Part shown: positions 33,360 through 64,000 of the stretch, in pieces
Numbering within the stretch: the stretch's first letter is position 1
Layout of the letters: each line of letters opens with the position of its first letter
From: Sabellastarte sp. h YS-2021
Lineage: Eukaryota > Annelida > Polychaeta > Sabellida > Sabellidae
Direction of reading: 5' to 3'
DNA: 64,000 nucleotides
Assembly (NCBI GenBank): GCA_964017235.1
Contig: OZ024939.1
Span: 42,758,241 to 42,822,240, forward strand
The notes under the pieces: model-generated
What the model was told of the DNA's origin: nothing
What the model saw: the letters and a program-made list of their open reading frames with translations, nothing else
Databases searched by the model: none
Made by a program: the position numbers and the translations under genes

Positions 33360-36190
33360 ACCTGGGTCTAATGGTCTAATGGTGCATGCCCTCTCCTCTG
33401 TCTTCGCTGAACCAGGTCCTCGATTAAATACCGAGTTCACGCATGCGCAGACGTAACACGCAAGCGAGGTCATCTCACCCTGATACCTAAAAAACTATAA
33501 CATCAATCGAGCTCAAATTTGGTGGGTAGCTATTTCATGGGGTATAGACAGATTCTTCCAAATTTGGTGTTATATGAAAATTAAAGTCAGGAGAGAATTT
33601 TTTTTATTTTTAATGGGGCACAAACAGTGAAATCTGCTTCTCTTTGTCACATATGTAAAAAATTAATATCATTACAGGATTTCCTCCTCATGAATTTTTA
33701 TTGGAATGGAATTCCCCTGTGGCTGTGAGTGTAATGTGTAGAACTTATAATCTCATGACTGGGGTTCAATACCACTCATGACTGGGGCTCAATACCACTC
33801 AATTTCAATTGTTTTTTTTTAAGATTTCTTTTTTAGCCCTTTTTAGCAATCTCTTTTAAAGGTTTTGCAAAAAAGAAATGGTAAAATTATTACACAGCAT
33901 TTAAAATTTTGCTGTCCGAAAAACCTTTAACCAAGATGAGATGTCCAACATGATAGATAATAATTTTCAATTGGGCACATACAGAGAAATCAAAAATTGT
34001 AAAAACTCAATATTTTGTTTTTGGAGGATGATGATGTCATTACTTTATAATGTCACAATGCAATTGTCATTGTGAGGTCAAAAGGTAGCTTGTGATACTT
34101 GCTGTCTTTAAGTAAAAATATTTCTTCTCATTAAATTTATGTCTTGAAATTGACATAAAGATAATAAAGAGGGAGGTGGTGTATTCATCATTTTGATTTA
34201 TTTATTTTTATCTATTTTTTGTTGTTTCAATTCCTTGACAGTCTATCACAAAAAATTACCCTGAGTAATTTTCACCAAGAAGTGGCTTTTAACCAATATT
34301 TTTACCTCCACCAGGAACTTATGTTTTTGTTTGTTTATTTGTCTGTCTGTTGTTTTTTTCGGTGTTTAGATTACTCCAGAACTAATGAATAGAACTTTAT
34401 GATTTTGCCAGGTGCTAATTTTGTGGGTAGCACCTGACCAAAGTAAGAAATTTTTGGGAAAGATCTGGATCATATTCTGGGTATAAAAAATCATGAATTT
34501 TCAGAAATCCCGTTTTCAATGTATTTTGATGTCTTCGGCTTTCTACTTGATATTTCTTCAAAAATAATGAACAAATTTTAATTTTAAATTTTAAGTAGGA
34601 AAGGCCTAGCCATAGGAAAAAGTGGTTACATTTTAGGAAAGATCCAATTAATATTCTGGTTACAAATTAACTTCCAAAATTTTTGGAAATGCCACCATGG
34701 TGGATGTGTGTGCTCAGTGGTTTCCGATTCACTTTGTGGCCATTTTATCAATTAATATTTATAATAATGTCAGCTAGAGAGTGAGCCACACTATTGTGAA
34801 CTCATGAAATACCCACAAAATATTTATTCAGTGTCTGGTGTGTGTGTTCAGGTATGGATATGTTGCTCAGTGGGGAGAAACCCACTGAAAATTAATTTAC
34901 TTATTTGGTTTTATTTTACTGTTTTCCTTTCCATACTTTATAACACTTGCGGCACTGGTCATATGGAGTTGAGCATTTTGCTCTCTCTGAGTGCAACTTG
35001 TTTTATTTTTTCATCAGACATGAATGTTACAAGTATATCTGTCTTGCTGTTTTGCTCTCTGTCAGAGTATTTGTGACTTTTTGCCCTGTTGGGTAGAGCT
35101 TGTAGTGTGTGATTTGAAGAAATGTTTCTCCCTGTCATTTGATCAACTTTCATACTTTTTCCAAGTCCTTCCCAATATCACTGCCACACGTTTGTATCAA
35201 GTTCAGGTATTGGTCAGTTTAAGTGAACCAAGTGTTAATTTGTATGTCCACTGATAGGCCCAAGGTAGAGTGCATATTCCTGTGTTTCAAACACTTTTAG
35301 TTAATATTTCATAAAATAGAAAAAAAAACGTTCGAGTTCCTCTGAAATGAACATCAACTATTTAAGAATAACTAAAATTATGCTATCCTATGAATTGGTT
35401 GCTGGAAAAGAATGATGATTCAATGAAAATATTAATCAGAAGACTTTAAATGATGTTTTTACTGGACCGTATCAAATTTGACTGACTAATGTATCATTGC
35501 GCTTTATACCTGTACATTTGAAAAAAATATAACCCCATAAAATATTGTTTGTATTTAGGAATGTTTTCATTTCTTATACTTTATGCAAAATTTTCTCTCC
35601 TCTTGCTCTTTACTTTCTGGTTATAATACGAAATTAGTGCTCTCAAAAATTTGGAACTATATTTTTAGCGTAAGAAGTTTTACAGGTGCTCAAAGGAAAA
35701 CAAGACAAATCGCCATTTTAGCTTTTTGTGTGTCTGTTTCGGAAGTGTTTTGTTGAACAATTCTGTTTGTGCTTTCGTATTTGATAATTGCTTACACCAA
35801 ATGTGTCACAAGCCCCCTTAAAATAGGTAGGTATAGCCTGGTGTCCTATCCAGCTTAATATCTGTATTCCCTCAAGTCCATCGTGGTTTGCACCGCAGAT
35901 CCGGCGTTTCTGATTCCGACGTTCTGATTCACACGAGTGAAATAATTGTTTTGTTTGTATTGCACTATGTCTTGTAAACAGAATCATTAGCCATGCTTGT
36001 GTCTAGGTATACAACTATCATTTTCGATTGTCATGTGATCAAAAACATACAAGTCGACCAGTACACATAAAGGGGGGGGGGGGGGGGGGGGACGTAAGAA
36101 AAAGAAGCAATTGTATTCCCTTTATAAAGTCCAAATCATCCTCAAAATATCAACGCAGTAGTTAAATCACGGGACATCCCGATATGTAAC
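33360..36190. other. Intergenic sequence with repeat fragments, no gene seen
   Basis: It holds a repeated ctcatgactggggytcaatac at 33752-33800, with a B-box-like gttcaatacc that hints at a SINE remnant. A ccaccaggaacttatgttttt segment near 34308 matches a dispersed repeat end. A 20-G run lies at 36072-36091. Short open frames have no domain signature. Confidence 0.4.
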
Positions 36191-36200
36191 TTTCTGGCTA

Positions 36201-36440
36201 GTACATGGGTGGACACAAAGATAAACGGTGGACACGAAGATAAACGTTTTTTGGAATGAAAAATAAAGCTATGTAAACAACAAAATCATATACATTACAT
36301 ATTAAAATAGACTGAAACAAATATTTTTATGATATTTCTTGGTTATTTGGTGAATTATTTTTGTTTATTCAACGAAAATATGCAAATTTCCGAAAATCGT
36401 TTATCTTCGTGTCCGTTTATCTTTGTGTCCACCCGTGTAC
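36201..36440. mobile_element. TA-flanked MITE with about 48-bp inverted repeats (240 bp)
   Basis: The left arm gtacatgggtggacacaaag plus ataaacgg, and the right arm in reverse, differ by only a few bases. Each arm contains two copies of ggacac(a/g)aagataaacg. TA dinucleotides flank both ends. The internal sequence is AT-rich and non-coding. Confidence 0.87.
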
Positions 36441-36487
36441 TAAATGTCGGGAACTGATTTTATTGGTTGATTTTTTATCGTTAGTTT

Positions 36488-36765
36488 CTATATTGTTAGA
36501 AAACCCCAAAGGAAATCCCTGACCTCATATCTTCTCGTGAATATTAAGGAGTTAAATGCTATGGCCAGTAGTTTTCGACTTTAAAGTATATTTAATCTTG
36601 ATCGAGGTTTTCATTTGATAAAATATTGCTAGAAAACCCCAAAGGAAGTCCATGACATCATAACTTAATGAATATTAATAAGTTGGGTGCTATGGCCGTG
36701 AGTTTTTGAGTTTACCCATATTTGATCTTTATTGAGGCTTTCGTTTTATAACATATTGCTACAAA
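36488..36765. repeat. Tandem repeat, about 125 bp, more than 2 copies
   Basis: Units share attgytagaaaaccccaaagg, gaatattaa and gctatggcc. Related single blocks occur near 14170-14360 and 37440. Confidence 0.75.
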
Positions 36766-37177
36766 ACAGGAAAATGGATGCGAGTTCTTTGAGTTTAAAG
36801 TCTTTTGATATACAGCTCTCTTCCCTAGATGAAGCACTTCCCTGTTCTCATGATTTAGCGCTTCCCGACATATACTGCCTTGCTACCAGTTATCGCCGGG
36901 TACCAATTATTGCCAGACAGAATTTAAATGGATATAACTTCACCAGAGTAGCATCCCAAGTCTAGCAAATAAGGTAAAACTATTTCCAAAGTGAATGGAA
37001 CAAACACACAACAAAAAGCTTTCAAAATATATAACCATAACTGAAATATGAACGTTTTATTTTCTAGTGGCGATAATTGGTAGCCGGCGATAATTGGTAG
37101 CAAGGCAGTAGACAATATGTTACATGTTGGGACGTCCCGGGACATAACCTCGCCGAAATATCAATGTGTGTCGGAGG

Positions 37178-37697
37178 TAGTGCTGGGAGATCGCTTAGAT
37201 TTTACCTGTCGATGTTCGTATCGGAAATTTGTAAACAAACTTCGAACATTTCCGATCATGAGTCGAAAATGTAAACCAGACAGAAAAATAAAATATTAAA
37301 TTATAAACCAGCAGATACACGCGCAATTACCACAAATATAACCATAATATAAGCCATTCAGAGACGTCTCTCACACTCACAGATCATGCTTGATGACGTT
37401 GATGTATCTTGACTTTTGATTGGCTAATTTTATGATTACCTTGACAATAGTGGGAAAACCCCAAGGTATTTCTATTTACGTTATTTTTATTGCATTCACG
37501 GCTAGTTCTGTGATTTTAACTGTAGAATATTTCAGATTTTTACAAAATGTTATTAAGGTTAACATTTTATTGTGACCAAAAGGCTGTAAAGAAATGAATT
37601 TAGGAAATATGGGTTGTACTTAAATTTTACCGATCATTGATTGGCAATGAGCCAGCGAGCGATAATACCGAAGTTTGCAAACATCGTCCCAGCACTA
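37178..37697. mobile_element. hAT-type non-autonomous element with 8-bp target duplication (520 bp)
   Basis: The left end is tagtgctgggagatcgc and the right end is gtcccagcacta, forming inverted termini. The perfect direct repeat gtcggagg lies at 37170-37177 and 37698-37705. No transposase is present. Internal gattggctaa/gattggcaat dyads are visible. Confidence 0.9.
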
Positions 37698-37705
37698 GTC
37701 GGAGG

Positions 37706-40012
37706 TATAAATTTATTTCTGTCATCACTTTTTAGGTATGCAAAAATGCACCAGTGTTGCATATGATATCCAATTGTCAGTAAATGTTCTCTCCCGGTTT
37801 TGCCAAGATAAGGTGTGTGCCATGTTACTCCGTGGGCAGTAGGGTTGAAAATGGAAAAAAAAGACTGCCATTTGTAAGATTGATCATCAAGTACCACCAC
37901 TTTCATTGGGATCAATGAGATGAAAGATTTGTCAGATGATCAATTATATCTTTTGAACAAAACTTTAAAGACAGATGTTATATTTATTGTGCTATAATAA
38001 ACTGGATGATATATTTCTGTATTGAGGTAATGTGTCAGTGTTTATTTCATAAGGTATAAAAATATAACTTATTCAAGAAAAATTGTGTTTATTTGCAATT
38101 TCAAATGAAGTTGTGTAGTAAAGCTATTGAAGTTGACCAATCAATTTCATGAGCATATCGACATGGAATCATTAAACCGATTGATCGTCCACAAAACTGT
38201 CATTGGAGATTCTAAACAGTTACCTTGACCCTATTTGCACACCAGCTGGAGTTTTGCAAAAAGCCTTTTCATGTGAAATTGGATTGTATAACTGAAGTTG
38301 ATTACATGTAAGCTCAAGTAAGGCTCAGGTAGGACCTGAGTTAACTGTGACTATGGACCTTCTATTTATAAGGAATTCACAAATTTAAAGTATTTGTAAG
38401 TTTTCCTAAAACTTTAACATTTTTGCTGCATGTGGTTGGAATTTTCGCTAAGTAGCTCCCGCTAGGTTGCCAAGAAAGGGACAGTGTCGTGTATTTGGCA
38501 TAATATTGACTTAATATTTGACATATTTAAGATATTTGAACATAAAATTGGGGACTGTAACTGGATTTAAAGTATCTGGTTATCACTCAAAACTGGCGGC
38601 AAACCATATTGTCTGAAGTAGCAGATGTCATGACAGCACTAGTTAAAGAATATAACACATGTAAATGATTTTGGGCTCAGTAATATAGTCTGAACATAAC
38701 TCTGAGGTCTTAAGTTTGAGTTCATATTTTAAATTTGCTATTTCCATATTTTGTTTACAATACAAAATCCCAGTTTTCATTGGACTGAAGTTTGATCTGG
38801 TTTTCGTCACTGATTGCTGAAAGTACAGAAGGTACTACACCCTTTTTTGCTGACCCCACTTGAACTATTTGTCTTCCTGTTGAGAAGAGTGTCTTTTCTT
38901 TAAGGAGCAATTGTAGTTCCATTGTGACAATCAGATGCTGGTCTTAAGTATAATTAAAACTCAGCATAATCAAGTGCGAACTGACACTGCTGTCACTTGT
39001 ATAATATTCCAATTGAATTATCCACAGGTGACCAATAAACTGCCCGCCTTAATTGAAAGAGTTCGCTCTCCCTGCTGTGGAAAGGGATAAAAAGACCAAA
39101 ATCCTACTTTCGTACAATTAGTCTGAAGGTTAATTGTCCTCCAGTGTGTGTTTCACAGCAATTATTGGATTGGGTGTGTTAAACTGTATTTTCATTTTAG
39201 TGCTTTGGTGAATCCACATTTATTATTCGAGGTGAAGTGTACAAACTTGTCTTTTGAAGCATATTGAAATAATTTTTAGAAATTGAGCTGTGTAAAAACT
39301 CCTACCTCTAAGTGAAATCTAAATCTATAGTAGAGAAGGGAGGAATAATAATATTGGGGAAACTGTTGAAGAGTTTTGAGAACAAGGCCTTTTTGTAATG
39401 CAGGATGCAACCTGTTCACTGGGGCATTGAATAGTCTGTGTTCTCTCTAAATAGAAAGTATAAATGAGTCTGTTGTATGTAATGCTACACAATAGTGGTT
39501 TATGCTAGTTATGACTTATCACCAAAGTAGATGAATTCTCAACTGTGTGATTATGTTATGTTAAATCGACTGGAAGAAGTGGGTTGTAAAGGAAATATTA
39601 TTACGATGAAGTAATAATTGTTTATCATGCACAAGTGGAGCATACAGAAAGAAAATATCTTGAATTATTAAACGTGCAAACACAGTGTACATAATGAGGC
39701 TTTTTATGCAAAAACCAAAGTATTGAAGCATGCTAGGGTTCTTTTGGAGATAAATGTATAACTTGATGATTAGAGTTAAATAATGAATATAGCGGATATA
39801 TACTTTCATAAAATTTTCAAGTTATTTTTAGCTTGAAGTTGTGATGTCAGTGAGACTTTGTTATTTATAAAAACCACCAGGTTTTGTAAATTCTATTCAG
39901 ATTGGCAGTCTTATGTTTACTTGTATAATGGTGTAAGGCAAACTATTGATTTATTTTTATTCTCTCCTAATTAAAGCTTTCTAGACTTGTTGGTGTTAAT
40001 GGTGGTCAGACG
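37706..40012. other. Intergenic region upstream of beta-catenin
   Basis: No coding exon or tandem array was recognised. It may contain a non-coding first exon and promoter of beta-catenin, since the coding exon is preceded by a splice-acceptor-like sequence. One possible promoter-like tract is gggataaaaag near 39082. This is weak. Confidence 0.3.
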
Positions 40013-40020
40013 AAATATAC

Positions 40021-40738
40021 TAGGGCTGTGAACGGTGCCTGTGTAATGAAACTTTTATGTAAAATATGCTTCATTTCTGCATATTTGTCACATAATATCA
40101 ATTGAAGTTGTAGCTTTCGCTTAAAAACCTAAATTTACTTCACATTCTATAATATTGGTTAAATAGAAGACGTTTTTCTTCAAAAGTTTTGTTTCTGGGT
40201 TGTTTACAGTAGTGGGTGGACGATTAGACGTGTGCTCGATTAATCGTCAGTGACAGTGTAGAATCGCAGTCGGTCACTAACGTTTTCTAAAGATTGATTA
40301 TTAAGCTTATATCTTACCTTTCCTGATTTATATCAATATCCACGTATTTCAAAAATATTTCAGGGATTTTTACTTAATAAACTGACAGCTTTGTCTTAAA
40401 TTTCAAGTTTATGTCTACCGCCATATTTACAGGAAGTGGGTGCTTTCGGTAGATTCTAAATGTCGGAACACTGTTATTCTTATCAGATTGACCTATACTT
40501 TATCCCGGAGAGTGTTTCTTAACTAATAAACAATAATGGAGTAAAATAATCGATTATGGGTCGATCATCGCTCGGAAAAATGGACGAATAATCAACAATG
40601 AAAATTGGAGGCGATTCCCAACACTAGTTTACAGAATACTTCTAATGGTAGGTACTAAATCTCACTGTTACTTGTATTCGGGCCGGTTGTGAGTGTGTGA
40701 GTACTCGGGGTCGTTTTTCAGCACCCATCCCAGCCCTA
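40021..40738. mobile_element. hAT-type element with 8-bp target duplication, host of a nested hAT
   Basis: Ends are tagggctgtgaacgg and catcccagcccta. The direct repeat aaatatac lies at 40013-40020 and 40739-40746. The element is split by another hAT at 40210-40626. Without the insert and its duplication it is about 293 bp, related to the 382-bp inverted copy at 49565-49946. Confidence 0.9.
40210..40626. mobile_element. Nested hAT-type element with 8-bp target duplication (417 bp)
   Basis: It starts tagtgggtggacgatta and ends gattcccaacacta. The perfect direct repeat gtttacag lies at 40202-40209 and 40627-40634. Internal cgattaatcg and ataatcgattatgggtcgat palindromes are typical of short hAT derivatives. 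Confidence 0.92.
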
Positions 40739-40858
40739 AAATATACATTAATTTTGATGTGTGTGTTATTAAAAAACTGGTTTATATTAATAACGGAATG
40801 GCTGAATATAAAATGATCTATCTACTGTGCAATTTCGGTTTCATTTACCTGCTTTCAG

Positions 40859-40927
40859 GGTGTTCCATATAACTGGCCTGTTGTACAATTCTGATATCAT
40901 CAGAGCTGATTCCCAGCATCCAGAAAG
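40859..40927 (+). other. Probable 5' UTR part of beta-catenin exon
   Basis: A tttacctgctttcag acceptor ends at 40858, and the next 69 bases run without feature to the ATG at 40928. This suggests that at least one upstream non-coding exon exists; it was not located. Confidence 0.5.
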
Positions 40928-61583
<20,656 letters not shown>

Positions 61584-62520
61584 ACAGAGGCTTGCTTTAA
61601 AAAGGGACAAAAAGATGCCATATGAAAGGAATATGTAATAAAATAACAGACATTTGACAAATGGAGACTGAAAGACAAACTCTTTATCTTTCATTGTATT
61701 CCATAGTTTTATTTACAACTAGTAAACCCAAATTGTGCAGAAGCATTTATACCCATATATATGTGTTTTTAGTCATCTCCCGTGTTTTGGTCAGGATTTA
61801 CAAAATGTTTTACCATTGTGTACTAATAATAAATCTTTTGGTTTCCATTTCATTATAAGGCCACTGTATCGTCCAGCTGGAAGCTTCAGTTTGTTGTATG
61901 TATGTCCTGTTCAAATCATCCACATAGTGTTGTGTATGTATTAGCTCATTAATAATCTCCATTAAATCCCAGTAAATTTTACAGTGTGCTTGTAGTCTTA
62001 GGATGAATACATAGACTGTATCTACTGTGACCACTTCGAGATTAAATTTTGAAACTTTGAAATGTTAAATATTTTAGTTTGAGTTATTTGATAAAAATGC
62101 CATTGAATTTCAAGGTTAAATGTTGCCATGGATAAAAATATGTGTTGAGGAGCTGCTTTTAGTAAAGAAAATCAAAAGTAATGTATATTACAGTATTTAT
62201 AAGGTGTTTTTAAACATGATTTTAGTGCTGTATACCACTTGTATGTAAGAACTAAATTATATGTAATATATGGTACTGAATTTTGGGTGTTGTATTTAGA
62301 TCCAGAACTCTTGATGCATGGACTGGTACATCTTGTAAGATCACTCTCTTGTACATTAATATATCTTTGATCTCTGTATCTCTTTAACATTTCTCTGTAG
62401 AAGAATTGTACCTTTTCATTTGCACAAAATCCTTTTCAATTGGGATTCTGAAATAATAATAATAAAAAACAATGGTTTCTGTAAAATGTGTGTGCAATAA
62501 ATTGGTTTGTCTGGGATACA
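61584..62520 (+). other. Beta-catenin 3' UTR (probable extent)
   Basis: Follows the TAG. Candidate polyadenylation signals aataaa lie at 61828-61833, 62461-62466 and 62496-62501, and a later one at 63160-63165. Which are used cannot be decided from sequence, and the UTR could reach 63185. Confidence 0.6.
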
Positions 62521-63730
62521 AAGTAATTGCAGTTTTACATTGCATTTTATTCCTTGACGAGATTTCTCAGTTCTTTAACAATATCAGATTTTGCTGTCCT
62601 GTTTCATTAAAGGGATCTTATTGTGGGAAATTAATTGAACGATGAATATGTGTATGCATGTGTTCTGTCATGATCCTCTACTTGCTCCAGAAAAAAATGT
62701 ATCCAGCTCTTTGTGGGGTTAAAATTTTGGACACGTGATAAAATGGTAGTTCTAGTAAATAAATAAACCATTTACAGAAAATACTAACAGCAGATTCCTC
62801 ATTATCAAATCGACCTTTGGAGCGATAAATTTACCATGGAATTTAAAAAAAAATGAAATAAAATAGCAGGGCCCACAATAACTTTGATAATGCATGGTTT
62901 ACTGTATGTTTGTTTTTCTTAAAAAGCTGGTTTGTGCATTTTTTTCTTGGAGCAGTTGTACATATATAAATTGAAGCTGCCATTTTATTTATGCTTTGTG
63001 TATGTGCATTATCTAAATAGATTATTTTTTCCTGTTCGATGAGTATTTTTTATACATAAAACATTTGTTGTTTTCATGTGTTTTGTCCTATCTTCAGAAA
63101 ATGTGTCGTTACTGAGTGGAACAAAATGTCCAAATTTCATTTTAACCTAATATATTAGAAATAAAAGCTTACTAGAACTGCCTATTGCTTTGTTTGACCA
63201 CATTGATTAAATGAAATTGACTTGTGGCATTAGCTTTGTAGGATATAGTATACAGTGGTTTTGCAACTTTCACGTGGAAATACCGCAATAATCTTGCTTT
63301 AAAACCTACCTTGGTCAAGTTTTCAACTGTTATGCCTTTGGCTCAAGGAATAGAAGTGTTTCAGCAGTTTCATTCTCAAATGGACTTTTCAGTATCATAA
63401 ACTTGAATATTTATAGCGAGGTTTATGCTATTGATCTTTTTGGGGATTGTTACAAATTTAAACTGAGCAAATGTAAATAAATGTAATAACTTTGCTGCTA
63501 AAGGAATCTGTACTTGACCCTCTAACAGTTTAAAGGGATGTGGAACCCCAGTGTGTAATGTTTGCCATCTTGATACTGCATCCTGCTTGGTATTCAATGA
63601 CCGTGTCCTAGAATCTTAAGTTTGGCAGTCCAGGTCATGACAAACTGGGAAACCCCAGGGCCTATTCTGCAATCATCTTTCAAGGGATATTGAAAAACCT
63701 GACTCGTCACAATTGCAGTGTTTATCACAT
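62521..63730. other. Downstream flank of beta-catenin, no gene seen
   Basis: AT-rich sequence, possibly distal 3' UTR. Open frames on both strands are short and without domain signal. Confidence 0.4.
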
Positions 63731-63961
63731 TGTATCCCCAGACAAGTCACGTCAGCCACCGCCGCTGTACGTTTTGCCTTGTGTGCGCGATAACCCAAAA
63801 ACGCTCCCAGGGATTTCATTCAAACTTGACACGCATGTATTTGGGTCAGGAGAGGAACCCCATTTTAAGGCAACCTTAAACTCCCAATAATAAAGAACTT
63901 ATGGCCACCGCAAGGTCAGAAATTTGACTTTTTAACCCCAGCCCATAAAGACTGGGGTTAT
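63731..63961 (+). mobile_element. Short hairpin-ended relative of the 57507 element
   Basis: It begins tgtatccccagacaagtcac, followed by a ccaccgccgc leader and gcgcgataacccaaaaac, then aacttatggccaccgcaaggtc as in the intron 15 element. It ends in a taaccccag...ctggggtta hairpin (63933-63960). A GC-rich piece continues to the window edge. Confidence 0.55.
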
Positions 63962-64000
63962 AGTTGTCACCTGCGCCGTCCGGGCGGCAGCGGCGGGCAT

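Noticed and set aside
33752-33800. SINE from the doubled ggggttcaatacc motif
   Set aside because: Only B-box-like pieces with a local duplication; no A box at proper spacing and no tail.
34804-35254. Hydrophobic open frames suggesting a membrane protein
   Set aside because: Overlapping frames in AT-rich DNA are commonly hydrophobic; no exon borders or family match.
35718-35987. 89-residue minus-strand open frame
   Set aside because: No recognised domain, splice context or homology that I could support; probably chance.

Overview
The window is animal nuclear DNA: AT-rich, repeat-dense, with long GT-AG introns. I read it as a spiralian, most likely a mollusc. This rests on gene content and repeat style, not on a species-level match.

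Two conserved multi-exon genes lie head to head. On the minus strand, from 16487 down past the left edge, are the first eight coding exons of an LRP1-type LDL-receptor-related protein: signal peptide, three LDL-receptor class A modules, an EGF-like module, a calcium-binding EGF module, and the start of the first beta-propeller. All exon phases agree. On the plus strand, 40928-61583, is a complete beta-catenin gene of 16 coding exons and about 838 codons. It has the CK1/GSK3 phosphodegron, the armadillo repeats and a C-terminal Asp-Thr-Asp-Leu PDZ ligand. The two start codons are about 24 kb apart.

The rest is mobile and repetitive DNA. The main family is a satellite-carrying element with hairpin termini. 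Copies lie at 2024-3855 (LRP1 intron 5), 6972-11349 (LRP1 intron 3) and 43304-47954 (beta-catenin intron 1, inverted), with a decayed relative near 22320-22975. The two large copies each carry 20 or more units of a 133-bp repeat and form a 4.4-4.7 kb inverted-repeat pair. The beta-catenin copy sits inside an older inverted-repeat element (43049-48545) whose arms are built of 18-bp palindromes.

Five short hAT-type elements have perfect 8-bp target duplications (2419-2848, 37178-37697, 40021-40738, 40210-40626, 49565-49946). One is nested inside another about 120 bp before the acceptor of the first beta-catenin coding exon. There are also TA-flanked MITEs, two tRNA-derived SINEs with 13- and 15-bp target duplications, and a 5S-rRNA-derived fragment. 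Relics include a DIRS-like retrotransposon (18739-20835) and a Penelope-like GIY-YIG endonuclease domain that is still open (25540-25950). Minisatellites occur, notably at 31970-33250.

One unassigned coding candidate lies in the intergenic space at 26325-27264: two zinc fingers followed by an acidic tail with repeated SUMO-interaction-like motifs, interrupted by two frame changes.
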